Positions 17,052 through 26,146 of a DNA stretch of 64,000 bases are shown here, one piece after another (position 1 is the first letter of the stretch; each line of letters opens with the position of its first letter). Position numbers and translations under genes: made by a program. Under the pieces are notes generated by a model that was not told the origin of the DNA, searched no databases, and saw only the letters and a program-made list of their open reading frames with translations. This stretch comes from Streptomyces roseoviridis (lineage in GTDB: Bacteria > Actinomycetota > Actinomycetes > Streptomycetales > Streptomycetaceae). Where the stretch lies: positions 496,001-560,000 of the forward strand of contig NZ_BAAAWU010000001.1 of NCBI RefSeq assembly GCF_039535235.1. The letters are read 5' to 3'.

Positions 17052-18527
17052 TCAGGAGGTGGGGAAGTCGTCCGCCGTCCTGATCCGGTCGCGGATCCAC
17101 ACCCCGGCGGGCTTGAGCGAGGAGGTCCCGGTCCACGGCCCGTTGTTCGCGCAGGTGCCGGCCTTGAAGACGGCGCCGCTGCGGCTGTCGTCGGAGTAGT
17201 TCCAGTTGACCCAGCTGATCTTCTTGGCGGCCATGAGGTCGAGGTAGCGCTGGCTCATGGTGAAGTCGTTGCTCCCCTCCCCCGCGTAGTTCTGGGTGCC
17301 GAACTCGGTGACGAAGACGGGCAGCCGGTCGGCCGCGCGGGACAGGGTGTTCAGGTACTCGTCCCGGTGGGAGTACGCGTAGAAGTGGAAGGTGTACATG
17401 ATGTTGGCGGCCTTCACCGGGTCCGCGACGACCTCGGCCTCGCTGCCTCCCTCGGAGACGCCGAACGAGGACCAGGCGCGGGTGCCGACCAGGACGGGCG
17501 CCTCGGGGTCCTTGGCGCGGATGACCGGGATCAGCTCCTCGGCGTAGCCCCGGATCCGGGACCAGGCGACACCGCTGGGCTCGTTGGCGATCTCGTACAG
17601 CAGGTTGGTCTTGGTGCCGTGGCGCTGGGCGATCTCGGTGAAGAAGGTCTTGGCGCGGGCGAGGTTGGCGTACGGGTCGCCCGGGTCGAGCATGTGCCAG
17701 TCGACGATCACGTACATGCCGCGCGCGGTGGCCTGGTCGATGAGGGCGGAGGCGAGTTCGGTGTACTTGCGCGGGTCGGTCTCGTAGCCGCCCTCCTGGA
17801 CGTAGGTGGAGACGCGCAGCACGTCGGCATTCCAGTCCTTGGCGAGGGCGTCGAGGGAGCCGTTGGTGAGGCACTGCGCGTACCACTGGGTGCCGTGGCT
17901 GGACATGCCGCGCAGCTGGACCGGCCGGCCGTGGCGGTTGCAGAGCTTGGTGCCGCAGACCGTGAGCTGTCCGTTGACGGCCGCGGGGGTGCCGGTGACG
18001 GGCGGCGGGGTGGTGGTGTCGACGGCGAGGTGGTCGACGTTGGGGCCGCCGGCGGCGGTGGTGGCGGTGGCACGGACGGTGTTGGTGCCGGCCCTCAGGG
18101 CGGCGGTGAGGCTGGTGGTGGACCAGCCGGTCCAGGCGCCGGTGGGCGCGAAGGCGCGCTCGTCGGCGACGAGCGTGCCGTTGACGGTGATGTCCATGGG
18201 CCGGTTCGCGGTGCTGCCGTTGGCGTACCGCAGGGTGAGCGTGCCGTTTCCGGCGGCGGCCGCGTCGACCTTCCACTCGACGTAACCGCCGGTGGTGTTG
18301 TGGTAGTTGACGAAGCCGCCGCCGGTGAACCCGGTGTGGTTGGACTCGACGACGCCCTGCGAGACGGTGGCGCTCTCGGCCTCGTGGACGGCGGCGGAGG
18401 CGGCAGTGGGGGCGGGGGCGGCGGCGGGGGCCGCCGCGGCGGTGGAGGGCGGGGTGAGGCCGAGCAGGAGGGCGGCGAGGGCGGCGCCGAGGCCGCCGGA
18501 TATGTGAACCGATCGTGCCGAAGTCAT
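17052..18527 (-). CDS. secreted GH5 endoglucanase with N-terminal CBM
   Basis: A 491-residue secreted enzyme. Residues 1-~33 are a Sec signal peptide with an Ala-rich cleavage region. A beta-sandwich carbohydrate-binding module of the CBM35/6 type follows (HEAESATV ... GGGFVNYHNTTGGYVEWKVD ... NVDHLAVDTTTPPP), ending in a short Pro linker. The catalytic GH5 domain has the acid/base Glu in LLYEIANEPSG and the nucleophile Glu in LPVFVTEFGTQ. Expected activity is beta-1,4-glucan hydrolysis. A palindromic operator lies just upstream. Mannanase or other GH5 specificity remains possible. Confidence 0.88.
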   Translation of the reverse strand: MTSARSVHISGGLGAALAALLLGLTPPSTAAAAPAAAPAPTAASAAVHEAESATVSQGVVESNHTGFTGGGFVNYHNTTGGYVEWKVDAAAAGNGTLTLRYANGSTANRPMDITVNGTLVADERAFAPTGAWTGWSTTSLTAALRAGTNTVRATATTAAGGPNVDHLAVDTTTPPPVTGTPAAVNGQLTVCGTKLCNRHGRPVQLRGMSSHGTQWYAQCLTNGSLDALAKDWNADVLRVSTYVQEGGYETDPRKYTELASALIDQATARGMYVIVDWHMLDPGDPYANLARAKTFFTEIAQRHGTKTNLLYEIANEPSGVAWSRIRGYAEELIPVIRAKDPEAPVLVGTRAWSSFGVSEGGSEAEVVADPVKAANIMYTFHFYAYSHRDEYLNTLSRAADRLPVFVTEFGTQNYAGEGSNDFTMSQRYLDLMAAKKISWVNWNYSDDSRSGAVFKAGTCANNGPWTGTSSLKPAGVWIRDRIRTADDFPTS

Positions 18528-18554
18528 GGGGGTCTCCGCGGACGATGGACTGGA

Positions 18555-18567
18555 AGGAAACTTTCCT
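18555..18567 (-). promoter_or_regulatory. AGGAAA-C-TTTCCT palindrome upstream of the GH5 gene
   Basis: Perfect 13-base odd-centred inverted repeat 28-40 bases before the start codon; on the coding strand it reads as part of GTTAGGAAAGTTTCCTT. From memory, closely similar palindromes are operators for ROK-family repressors of secreted glycan hydrolases in Streptomyces; this resemblance needs checking. Confidence 0.55.
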
Positions 18568-18657
18568 AACGGAGAGATAGCAGGACCGCCGCCCCACCCA
18601 CAAGAGTCATGACACAGAACGCCGTTCAGCCCCGTGATCGGCCGTCGGGGGAACGAT

Positions 18658-19056
18658 CTATTCCTGGAGGACGGCGAGGACGTTCCTCGCCGGATCGGTG
18701 AACCAGGCGATGCCGGTGGGGCCTTCGTTCTCCGTGGGGCGGACGATGCCCTGGTCGTCGGCGTCGAAGCCGGGATACCGCTGGAAGTCGACGCCCTTGG
18801 CCTTGAGGGCGGCGACGGCAGTGTCGATGTCGTCGACCTGGAAGTTCAGGACGGTGAAGGTCGCCGGTGCGTGCTGGTCGCCCTTCGGGTAGACGAGGAC
18901 CTTCGCCCCGCCGGCGAGCGTGAGGAACAGCATGCGCATGTCCCCCGTGCCCTCCTCGGCGACCTGGAGGCCGAGGGTGTCGCCGTAGAAGGTGCGGGCG
19001 GCGTCGAAGTCGTCGACCGAGAAGCTGCTGTAGGCCGGGGTGCTGCCGAGCAACAC
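18658..19056 (-). CDS. VOC family (glyoxalase/bleomycin-resistance-like) protein
   Basis: A 132-residue single VOC module: SFSVDDFDAARTFYGDTLGL at the start, VLNFQVDDIDTAVAALKAKGVDF in the middle and TGIAWFTDPARNVLAVLQE at the end. Such proteins bind a metal as dimers; substrate unknown. GTG at 19056 is preferred because GGGAG lies eight bases before it and the fold begins soon after. An upstream start at 19092 with GAGGAG would give 144 residues with a proline-rich N-terminus and cannot be excluded. Confidence 0.8.
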   Translation of the reverse strand: MLLGSTPAYSSFSVDDFDAARTFYGDTLGLQVAEEGTGDMRMLFLTLAGGAKVLVYPKGDQHAPATFTVLNFQVDDIDTAVAALKAKGVDFQRYPGFDADDQGIVRPTENEGPTGIAWFTDPARNVLAVLQE

Positions 19057-19206
19057 GGGTGGTTCTCCCTTCGGTGGAACGTCCGCCGGCATCCGCGGAC
19101 GTCTCCTCAGGGCACACCACCCGCGAGACGACCGGCCGTCCCCGCCACGCGGAAACGGCCGGATGGTCCTCCGCCTGTCACCCTCGGGTGCGGGCGGCGG
19201 CCCGGG

Positions 19207-20037
19207 TCAGGGGGCGATCGGGAGGCGGCGCTTGTGCTCGGTCAGCTCGTAGCGGCGCACGATCGCGGCGAAGGCGGCCTCGTCGACCGGCTTGCCCTCC
19301 AGGAAGTCGTCGATCTCGTCGTACGTGACCCCGAGCGCGTCCTCGTCGGGCTTGCCCGGGTCCAGGGTCTCCAGGTCGGCCGTCGGCGTCTTCCAGACCA
19401 GCTCGGCGGGGGCGCCGAGCTCGGCCGCGACGGCGCGGACGCGGCGCTTGGTGAGGCCGGTGAGCGGGACGACGTCGGCGGCGCCGTCACCGTACTTGGT
19501 GAAGAAGCCGGAGACGGCCTCGGCGGCGTGGTCGGTGCCGACGACCAGGCCGTTGTGGGCGCCGGCCACCGCGTACTGGGCGATCATCCGCTGGCGGGCC
19601 TTGATGTTGCCGTGCACGAAGTCCTGGTGGTGGTCGTCGCGGAAGGCGACACCGGCGGCGCGGACGGCGTCGAGGGCGGCGTCGCCGGCCGGCTTGACGT
19701 CCACGGTGAGCACCTCGTCGGCCTGGATGAAGCCGAGCGCGACCTGGGCGTCGTGTTCGTCGGCCTGGACGCCGTAGGGCAGCCGCATGGCGTAGAAGGT
19801 GGCGTCGTGACCCGCGGCGCGGACCCGCTCCACGGCGAGCTGGCAGAGCCGTCCGGCGGTGGTGGAGTCGACGCCGCCGCTGATGCCGAGGACGAGGCAG
19901 CGCAGGCCGGTGGAGGTGAGGCGCTCGGCGAGGAAGGCCACCCGGCGCTCGATCTCCTCGCGCGGGTCGAAGGTCTCGGAGACCTCCAGCTCCCGGGCGA
20001 TCTGCTGCTGCAGGGCGGTGGTCTCCGGGTCGGTCAC
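19207..20037 (-). CDS. nadE: ammonia-dependent NAD+ synthetase
   Basis: A 276-residue NAD+ synthetase converting nicotinate adenine dinucleotide to NAD with ATP and ammonia. The PP-loop [14 protein letters not shown] is near residue 50, and the C-terminal segment has [28 protein letters not shown] and [24 protein letters not shown], typical of NadE. No glutaminase domain, so it uses free ammonia. GTG start at 20037 overlaps the preceding stop (GTGA) with GAGGAG upstream, so it is probably co-transcribed with the molybdopterin oxidoreductase gene, an unusual partner. Confidence 0.93.
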   Translation of the reverse strand: MTDPETTALQQQIARELEVSETFDPREEIERRVAFLAERLTSTGLRCLVLGISGGVDSTTAGRLCQLAVERVRAAGHDATFYAMRLPYGVQADEHDAQVALGFIQADEVLTVDVKPAGDAALDAVRAAGVAFRDDHHQDFVHGNIKARQRMIAQYAVAGAHNGLVVGTDHAAEAVSGFFTKYGDGAADVVPLTGLTKRRVRAVAAELGAPAELVWKTPTADLETLDPGKPDEDALGVTYDEIDDFLEGKPVDEAAFAAIVRRYELTEHKRRLPIAP

Positions 20038-21314
20038 GGAATGCTCCTCGGTGGTGCGGTGGTGTGCGGTGGACGTCCCGGAACGACTCTATCCCGGGCC
20101 CGGGCGCCTTCCGCGGGCCCGGGGCCGCCGAGGCGCTCCGTGAGGCAGACCACCTCGACCCGGTGGACCAGGTTGTTCCCGAAGCCGCCCCGGTTCCAGG
20201 GGGCGGTGAGGGGCTGGGTGTGCCCGGCGGCGTCGGTGGCGCGGACGCTGAGCCGGTACCGGCCGGGGGCCGCCGTCCAGGTCGTGTGCCACGCGGCCCA
20301 GGCCCAGGGTCCGGCCGGGTCCGGCGAGACCTCGGTGTCGGTCCAGGTCTCCTCGCCGTCGGTGCTGAGCTCCACGCGCACGACCGGGCCGTGGCCGGAC
20401 CAGGCCCGGCCGGCGAGCGGGACGGGGCCGGGGCGGACGACGCGGGCGCGGGACATGAAGTCGGGGAAGCCGGGCGGGATCATCAGGGCCCGCGGCTTGA
20501 TGACGTCCACCGGTGTGCCGGGCTCGTCGGGGTCCTGGCGGTAGCGGTAGGCGGCGGTCTGCTGGAAGCCGGTGAACGGGGTGTCGGTGACGGTGATGTC
20601 GCGCAGCCACTTCACGGACGCCATCCCGTACCAGCCGGGCACCACCAGGCGCAGCGGAAAGCCGTGCTGGGGCGGCAGCGGGGCGCCGTTCATCGCGTAG
20701 GCCACGAGCACGTCGCGGGCCGGGTCGGCGGCGAGAGACAGCGGCAGGGCGCGCTGGTAGTCCTGTTCGACGCCGCGCTCGACGCCGTGGTCGGCGCCGG
20801 TGAACACGACCTCGGCGGCGCCCTCGCCGACCCCGGCTTCGGCCAGCAGGGCGGCCAGCGGGACCCCGGTCCAGTCGGCGGTGCCGACGGCCTCCACCAG
20901 CCAGGGCTGGCTGACGGGCCGCGGCACGAGCCGGGCCCGCCCGTTGCCCGCGCACTCCAGCGTGACCCGGCGGGTGACCGCGGGCCGTGCGCGCAGGGCG
21001 GCGGGGTCCAGGGACAGGGGGCGGCCGACCCGGCCGCCGACGGTGAGCCGCCAGTCGTCGGCGCCGGCGGCGGGGATGTCGTAGTGCACCAGGACGTAGT
21101 GCAGCCCGGGCGGCGTCACGTCGTACCGCAGCGCTTCGAGCGGCAGCCCGTGGTTCCGCGCGGCGAGCCCCAGCTCCGCCGCGCCGACCCCTTCGCCCGG
21201 CCCGGCGAGCCGGCCCGGCGCGCTGACGTCACGGAGGCCGGGGGCGCCCTTCGCCGCTCCGCCGCCCACCGGGGCGCCTTCCGCCCCGGGGCCGGGAGCC
21301 GGGGAGTCGTTCAT
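20034..21314 (-). CDS. sulfite-oxidase-like molybdopterin oxidoreductase
   Basis: A 426-residue cytosolic protein with a Gly/Ala/Pro-rich N-terminal ~45 residues, then the molybdopterin-binding fold (residues ~65-260) including the Mo-ligating cysteine in [11 protein letters not shown], and the sulfite-oxidase dimerisation domain (residues ~275-400; [11 protein letters not shown] ... [19 protein letters not shown]). [21 protein letters not shown] is a family signature. There is no heme domain or twin-arginine signal, so the electron acceptor is unclear. The ATG at 21314 is taken in preference to an upstream start with no clear leader. Shares a 4-base overlap with nadE. Confidence 0.87.
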   Translation of the reverse strand: MNDSPAPGPGAEGAPVGGGAAKGAPGLRDVSAPGRLAGPGEGVGAAELGLAARNHGLPLEALRYDVTPPGLHYVLVHYDIPAAGADDWRLTVGGRVGRPLSLDPAALRARPAVTRRVTLECAGNGRARLVPRPVSQPWLVEAVGTADWTGVPLAALLAEAGVGEGAAEVVFTGADHGVERGVEQDYQRALPLSLAADPARDVLVAYAMNGAPLPPQHGFPLRLVVPGWYGMASVKWLRDITVTDTPFTGFQQTAAYRYRQDPDEPGTPVDVIKPRALMIPPGFPDFMSRARVVRPGPVPLAGRAWSGHGPVVRVELSTDGEETWTDTEVSPDPAGPWAWAAWHTTWTAAPGRYRLSVRATDAAGHTQPLTAPWNRGGFGNNLVHRVEVVCLTERLGGPGPAEGARARDRVVPGRPPHTTAPPRSIP

Positions 21315-21428
21315 GTCTTCATGGTGCGCCGGCCGCCGCCACGGCACCATCGCGGCCGGGGGCGACGCGGCCCGGGGCGACGCGTCCGGGCGACGGCCCC
21401 GTCCCGGGCCGCCGCACCCGTGGCCCCG

Positions 21429-22352
21429 CTACGTGACGCCCCCGCCGCCGCCTCGTGGCGGCGCGTGCTCCCCGGGGGTCGCCAGTTCCTCCACCGCGTC
21501 GGCGCCGACCACGGCGCCCGTGGACTTCCTGGCGCGGCGCAGCCGGGCCTCCAGCCAGGCGGCGAAGGAGGTCAGCAGGAAGTTGAGGGCGACGAAGACG
21601 ACGGCGACCACGGTGAAGCTGGCGATGGTGTTGGCGCCGTAGTTGGCGCTCATCGGACGGACGGAGGCGAGGAGTTCGGAGAAACCGAGCATCGCGCCGC
21701 CCAGGGCCGTGTCCTTGACGATGACGACGAGCTGGCTGACGAGCGCCGGCAGCATGGCGGTGACGGACTGGGGCAGCAACACGTAGGTCATGGTCTGCCC
21801 CTTGCGCATGCCGATCGCCTTCGCCGCGTCCGTCTGGCCGGCCGGGAGGGCGAGGATGCCCGCGCGGACCACCTCGGCGAGGACGGACCCGTTGTAGAGC
21901 ACGAGGCCGGTGACGACCGCGTACAGCGGGCGCGTCTCGGGGCTGATGTTCGTGAACTCGGAGTACGCGGCGTTGGCGAACAGCATCAGGATGAGCACCG
22001 GGATGGCGCGGAAGAACTCCACGACGGTGCCGGCGCCCGCCCTGACCCAGCGGTGGTCGGAGAGCCGGCCGATGCCGAAGAGCGCGCCGAGCGGCAGGGC
22101 GATGACCATGGCGAGGGCCGCGGCGACGACGGTGTTCCTCAGGGCCGGCAGGACGTAGGTGGTCCACACCCGGGAGTCGGTGAAGAAGGGGGCCCACTTG
22201 TCCCAGTCGAGCTGGTTCTTGTCGGCGAGGCTCGCCGCGATCCACCAGACGGCGAAGCCGAGGGCGACGAGGAAGACGACGGTGTAGAGGAGGTTGCGGC
22301 GGCGGGCCTTGGGGCCGGGGACGTCGTAGAGGACGGCGGGTCTGGTCTTCAC
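21429..22352 (-). CDS. gluD: glutamate-type ABC transporter permease GluD
   Basis: A 307-residue polar amino-acid permease of the HisM/GluD type. After a hydrophilic N-terminus and a membrane helix (NLLYTVVFLVALGFAVWWIA), the His/Glu/Gln permease domain spans ~residues 75-275 with the ATPase-contact loop ARAIGMRKGQTMTYVLLPQ-like segment AAKAIGMRKGQTMTYVLLPQ. The C-terminal ~35 residues are a Gly-rich tail. GTG start overlaps the gluC stop (GTGA). Last gene of gluABCD. Confidence 0.9.
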   Translation of the reverse strand: MKTRPAVLYDVPGPKARRRNLLYTVVFLVALGFAVWWIAASLADKNQLDWDKWAPFFTDSRVWTTYVLPALRNTVVAAALAMVIALPLGALFGIGRLSDHRWVRAGAGTVVEFFRAIPVLILMLFANAAYSEFTNISPETRPLYAVVTGLVLYNGSVLAEVVRAGILALPAGQTDAAKAIGMRKGQTMTYVLLPQSVTAMLPALVSQLVVIVKDTALGGAMLGFSELLASVRPMSANYGANTIASFTVVAVVFVALNFLLTSFAAWLEARLRRARKSTGAVVGADAVEELATPGEHAPPRGGGGGVT

Positions 22353-23014
22353 CGTTTCACCGCCACCTTCTTGGCGACGCGGCCGAGGATCAGCCCAGTG
22401 GGCAGGGTGAGGCAGAGGAAGCCGACGGCGAAGATCACCGAGATGAGGATGAGCTGGGCCTCGTTCTCGATCATCTCCCGCATCAGCAGGGCCGCTTCGG
22501 CGACGCCGATGGCGGCGGCGACGGTGGTGTTCTTGGTGAGGGCGATCAGGACGTTGGCGAGCGGGCCGACGACGGACCGGAAGGCCTGCGGCAGCACGAC
22601 GAGCCGCAGGGTCTGTGTGAAGTTCAGCCCGATGGCGCGGGCGGCCTCGACCTGGCCGAGCGGGACGGTGTTGATGCCGGAGCGCAGGGCCTCGCAGACG
22701 AAGGCCGCCGTGTAGGCGATGAGTCCGAGGACCGCGAGGCGGAAGTTGATGACGCCGAAGTCCCGGGCGCCCAGGTCCACGCCGAGGGTCTGGAAGAGAC
22801 CGAGGGAGGTGAAGACGATGATGACGGTGAGGGGGATGTTGCGGACGATGTTGACGTAGACGGTGCCGAAGCCCCTCATGAGGGGGACGGGGCTGACCCG
22901 CATGGCGGCCAGCAGCGTCCCCCAGAGCAGGGAGCCCACCGCGGAGTAGACGGTCAGCCGGACCGTCGTCCAGAACGCTCCCAGCAGGTCGTAGCCTTCG
23001 AGGAAGTCGAACAC
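22349..23014 (-). CDS. gluC: glutamate-type ABC transporter permease GluC
   Basis: A 221-residue polar amino-acid permease with five predicted membrane segments and the conserved contact loop VEAARAIGLNFTQTLRLVVLPQAF near residue 125. GTG start at 23014 follows gluB by ten bases. Partners GluD in the membrane and GluA in the cytoplasm. Length and order match the actinobacterial gluABCD locus. Confidence 0.9.
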   Translation of the reverse strand: MFDFLEGYDLLGAFWTTVRLTVYSAVGSLLWGTLLAAMRVSPVPLMRGFGTVYVNIVRNIPLTVIIVFTSLGLFQTLGVDLGARDFGVINFRLAVLGLIAYTAAFVCEALRSGINTVPLGQVEAARAIGLNFTQTLRLVVLPQAFRSVVGPLANVLIALTKNTTVAAAIGVAEAALLMREMIENEAQLILISVIFAVGFLCLTLPTGLILGRVAKKVAVKR

Positions 23015-23024
23015 GTCGGTCCGC

Positions 23025-23861
23025 TCACTTCACCACGGTGCCGATCGCGGGGGCGGGTTCGTTCTTGTAGTTCGCCGGCCCGAAGTTCTTCTGCACGGCC
23101 TTGTCCCAGGATCCGTCGGCGACCATCTTCTCGAGCGCCTTGTTGATCCTGTCCTTGAGAGCGCTGCCCTTCTGGACGCCGATGCCGTAGTTCTCGTTGC
23201 TCAGCTTGAAGCCGCCGAGCTTGAACTTGCCCTTGAACGCCTCCTGCGAGGCGTATCCGGCGAGGATCGAGTCGTCCGTGGTGAGGGCGTCGATCACCCC
23301 GTTCTCCAGCCCGGTCAGGCACTCCGAGTAGCCGCCGTACTCCTGGAGCTGGGCGTCCGGCGCGATCTTGTCCTTCACGTTCTGCGCGGAGGTGGAGCCG
23401 GTGACCGAGCAGAGCCTCTTGTTGTTGAGGTCGGAGGGCTTCTTGACGGAGTCGTCGTCGGCGCGGATCAGCACGTCCTGGTGGGCGAGCAGATACGGCC
23501 CGGCGAAGTCGACCTTCTCGGCCCGCTTGTCGTTGATCGAGTACGAGGCCGCGATGAAGTCCACGTCGCCGCGCTGGAGCAGCGTCTCGCGGTCGGCGCT
23601 CTTGGCCTCCTTCCACTCGATCTCGGAGGGTTCGTGGCCGAGTTCCTTGGCGACGTACGTGGCCACGTCGACGTCGAAGCCGGTGTACGTGCCGTCCGGC
23701 GTCTTCAGGCCGATGCCGGGCTGGTCGAACTTGATGCCGATGGTGATCTTGTCCTCGCCGTGGCCGGCGGGCAGCGCGGCGGCGTACGCCGTGCCGGTGA
23801 AGGAGAGGGCGACCGCGGCGGCCGCGGTCACCGCGAGCCTTCGGTTCCTGAGCGGGTTCAT
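23025..23861 (-). CDS. gluB: glutamate-type substrate-binding protein GluB
   Basis: A 278-residue family 3 solute-binding protein (KITIGIKFDQPGIGLKTPDG, GFDVDVATYVAKELG, RADDDSVKKPSDLNNKRLCSVTG split across the lobes). The signal peptide is MNPLRNRRLAVTAAAAVALSFTG with a probable cleavage after TAYA. Unlike typical Gram-positive binding proteins there is no lipobox cysteine, so membrane anchoring is unexplained. ATG at 23861 is chosen; in-frame GTG/ATG codons six to nine bases upstream differ trivially. Separated from gluA by 56 bases containing a perfect hairpin. Confidence 0.88.
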   Translation of the reverse strand: MNPLRNRRLAVTAAAAVALSFTGTAYAAALPAGHGEDKITIGIKFDQPGIGLKTPDGTYTGFDVDVATYVAKELGHEPSEIEWKEAKSADRETLLQRGDVDFIAASYSINDKRAEKVDFAGPYLLAHQDVLIRADDDSVKKPSDLNNKRLCSVTGSTSAQNVKDKIAPDAQLQEYGGYSECLTGLENGVIDALTTDDSILAGYASQEAFKGKFKLGGFKLSNENYGIGVQKGSALKDRINKALEKMVADGSWDKAVQKNFGPANYKNEPAPAIGTVVK

Positions 23862-23889
23862 GGTCATCACCCCAGCGGTGGGACGGTCG

Positions 23890-23910
23890 GACTCGGGCCG
23901 GCCCCGAGTC
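23890..23910 (-). promoter_or_regulatory. intercistronic hairpin between gluA and gluB
   Basis: GACTCGGG / CCCGAGTC is a perfect eight-base stem around CCGGC. Located between the ATPase and binding-protein genes, it could act as a partial terminator or stabilise a processed gluBCD message, a known way to raise binding-protein levels. Confidence 0.5.
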
Positions 23911-23917
23911 GTACGGG

Positions 23918-24673
23918 TCAGTGGTGCAGGATCTTCGACAGGAAGTCCTTGGCGCGGTCGCTGCGCGGGTTGCCGAAGAACTCGTCGGGGGTGGCCGCTT
24001 CGACGATCCGGCCGTCGGCCATGAAGACCACGCGGTTGGCGGCGGACCGGGCGAAGCCCATCTCGTGGGTGACGACCACCATCGTCATGCCGTCCCGGGC
24101 CAGCTGCTGCATCACCTCCAGGACCTCGTTGATCATCTCCGGGTCGAGGGCCGAGGTCGGCTCGTCGAAGAGCATCACCTTCGGTTCCATCGCCAGCGCG
24201 CGGGCGATCGCGACCCGCTGCTGCTGGCCCCCGGACAGCTGCGCCGGGTACTTGTCCGCCTGACTGGCCACCCCGACCCGGTCGAGGAGCGTGCGGGCGT
24301 GCTCCTCGGCCTTCCTGCGGTCCTTCTTGCGGACCTTGATCTGGCCGAGGGTGACGTTCTCGAGCACGGTCTTGTGCGCGAAGAGGTTGAACGACTGGAA
24401 GACCATGCCGACGTCGGCGCGCAGCGCCGCCAGTTCCCGCCCCTCGGCGGGCAGGGGTCTGCCGTCGATGACGATGCTGCCGGAGTCGATGGTCTCCAGG
24501 CGGTTGACGGCGCGGCAGAGCGTGGACTTGCCCGACCCGGAGGGCCCGATGACGACCACGACCTCGCCGCGGTGGATGGTGAGGTTGATGGACTGGAGCA
24601 CATGAAGCGTGCCGAAGTGCTTGTCGACGTCTTTCAGCACGACGAGCGCGTCGCCGCCGTCCGGGACGGGCAT
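23918..24673 (-). CDS. gluA: glutamate-type ABC transporter ATP-binding protein GluA
   Basis: A 251-residue polar amino-acid ATPase. Walker [11 protein letters not shown]-loop MVFQSFNLF, signature LSGGQQQR, Walker [15 protein letters not shown] and switch VTHEMGFA are canonical. ATG at 24673 has AGGAGG six bases upstream and starts the protein just before the first strand. An upstream in-frame ATG at 24727 also has a purine-rich site and would add 18 residues. First gene of gluABCD. Confidence 0.92.
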   Translation of the reverse strand: MPVPDGGDALVVLKDVDKHFGTLHVLQSINLTIHRGEVVVVIGPSGSGKSTLCRAVNRLETIDSGSIVIDGRPLPAEGRELAALRADVGMVFQSFNLFAHKTVLENVTLGQIKVRKKDRRKAEEHARTLLDRVGVASQADKYPAQLSGGQQQRVAIARALAMEPKVMLFDEPTSALDPEMINEVLEVMQQLARDGMTMVVVTHEMGFARSAANRVVFMADGRIVEAATPDEFFGNPRSDRAKDFLSKILHH

Positions 24674-24840
24674 GGCACCCTCCTGGTCACCGCCCCCGCT
24701 TGCCGCTCCCTCCCTCTTCACGTTCATGCTCCGCCCTCCGCCGGGCGCGCGCACGCCGGGCGGCCCGCGCCCGGCATGCGGGACAGGGCGTGCGGGCCCT
24801 TGCCGTCGGCGGCCCGGGGTTGCTTGGATCTTCTCCACCC

Positions 24841-25476
24841 GTGAAGACAGCGCACACCCGGCGGGCGCCCCAGGGGACGCCGCCGAGGAGGGAGCTCGCC
24901 ATCGCCGCCGCCATCCCGGAGTATCTGCGCGCCGAGGCCGCCGTGCTCGTGGACTCGCTCATCCCTCTGGTGAACCGCTTCCGGGCCCGCCAGTCCGACG
25001 ACGGCACCGTCCCGGCGCCTGACGAGGCCGACCGGACGCTGCTGCTGCGGATCCGGCGGGAGGGCGCCGCCTGGTACCGGCGGCACGCCCTCGACGACCA
25101 GGCCGCGGCGCTGGAGGCCGACATCGACGGCTGGCTGGCCGCCGGGCTCGACAGCCGGCCGCGCTTCGGGCGCTGCCGGGCCGCGCTGCCCGGACCGGCG
25201 GCCGGCGAGACCGTCTTCCTCCTGGGCCCCGGCCTCGGTGCCGGCGCCGGCCCGGCCGGGGGCGGTCGGCTGGACTGCTGCTTCGCCCTGTACGCACAGG
25301 CGCCGTCGGCGGATTCCGGGTCCTCGGGTGACGGACCGGTGCCGGTCCTGATCGCCGGCAGCGAGAGGGCGCCCGGGGGCCGTGTCGGCTCCACCGGCGA
25401 CCGCGTGGCGCCCGGGGACCTCGTCGGCTCCACCGGCGACCGGCCCGGCGACCGCGCGGCGGCCGCGGTCTCCTGA
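24841..25476 (+). CDS. unknown protein with repeat tail
   Basis: About 211 residues from a GTG start that lacks a strong ribosome site. The N-terminal two-thirds are helical and conserved-looking ([20 protein letters not shown] ... [29 protein letters not shown]). The C-terminal ~60 residues are low-complexity and include two copies of VGSTGDR. No signal peptide, membrane segment or catalytic motif. Divergent from gluA across ~165 bases. Function not recognised. Confidence 0.55.
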   Translation: MKTAHTRRAPQGTPPRRELAIAAAIPEYLRAEAAVLVDSLIPLVNRFRARQSDDGTVPAPDEADRTLLLRIRREGAAWYRRHALDDQAAALEADIDGWLAAGLDSRPRFGRCRAALPGPAAGETVFLLGPGLGAGAGPAGGGRLDCCFALYAQAPSADSGSSGDGPVPVLIAGSERAPGGRVGSTGDRVAPGDLVGSTGDRPGDRAAAAVS

Positions 25477-25666
25477 ACCGCGACGGCCCGCCCCGGTCGG
25501 CCTGTGGGGCGGGCCGGGTCCCGGGGCGGGCGGCCGGCCCGCGGTCGCGCGGGCGGCGGTGTACGGCGGACGGCCGCACGGGGTCCGCGGGGTCCCTGCG
25601 CACGGGCCCGTGCGGGCGGACACTGGAGGCGGACGCACCGTATCCGCGGGTCCGAGGAGGTCCGTC

Positions 25667-26125
25667 ATGAGCAGCGCCGCACCCAAGGTCAGCACCCTGC
25701 CGCCGGAGCACCGGGAGCGGCTGATGGCCTTCGCCGAGGACGTGCACTTCGAGGCGGGGCACCGGCTCTTCGAGGAGCAGGACCGCGCCGAGCGGTTCTG
25801 GATCGTCAAGACGGGCGCGGTGGGTCTGGACGCCAGGGTGCCGGGACGCGGCCGGCCGGTCATCGAGACGCTGCGGCACGGCGAGCTGGTGGGCCTGTCG
25901 TGGCTGTTCCCGCCGTATCTGTGCCAGTCGGGCGCCGAGGCGATGACCCCGGTCAGGGCGTACGAGTTCGACGCGACGGCCGTGCGGTCGATGTGCCGCA
26001 CGGACCCGGAGTTCGGCTCGTCGGTGCTGTTCTGGGTGGGGCAGATCCTGGCCCGCCGGCTTCAGGTGACCCGGGTCAGACTGCTCGACCTGTACGCGCC
26101 GCACGGAAGCGGGACGCTGGCCTGA
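25667..26125 (+). CDS. cyclic-nucleotide-binding-domain protein without DNA-binding domain
   Basis: A 152-residue stand-alone Crp/cNMP-binding-like beta-roll: HFEAGHRLFEEQDRAERFWIV, then GRPVIETLRHGELVGLSWLFPPY where a phosphate-binding cassette would be, and a C-helix (QILARRLQVTRVRLLDLYAP). There is no helix-turn-helix, so it is a sensor or adaptor rather than a transcription factor. GGAGG lies six bases before the ATG. Ligand unknown; the cassette departs from the RxSxxGE arrangement expected for cAMP. Confidence 0.8.
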   Translation: MSSAAPKVSTLPPEHRERLMAFAEDVHFEAGHRLFEEQDRAERFWIVKTGAVGLDARVPGRGRPVIETLRHGELVGLSWLFPPYLCQSGAEAMTPVRAYEFDATAVRSMCRTDPEFGSSVLFWVGQILARRLQVTRVRLLDLYAPHGSGTLA

Positions 26126-26146
26126 GCCGCCGGGCCCGGGGGCTCC

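Noticed and set aside
20064..22715. 883-residue plus-strand open frame
   Set aside because: It is the antisense shadow of nadE, the molybdopterin oxidoreductase and glu permeases, with low-complexity Gly/Ala/Asp content and no ribosome site.
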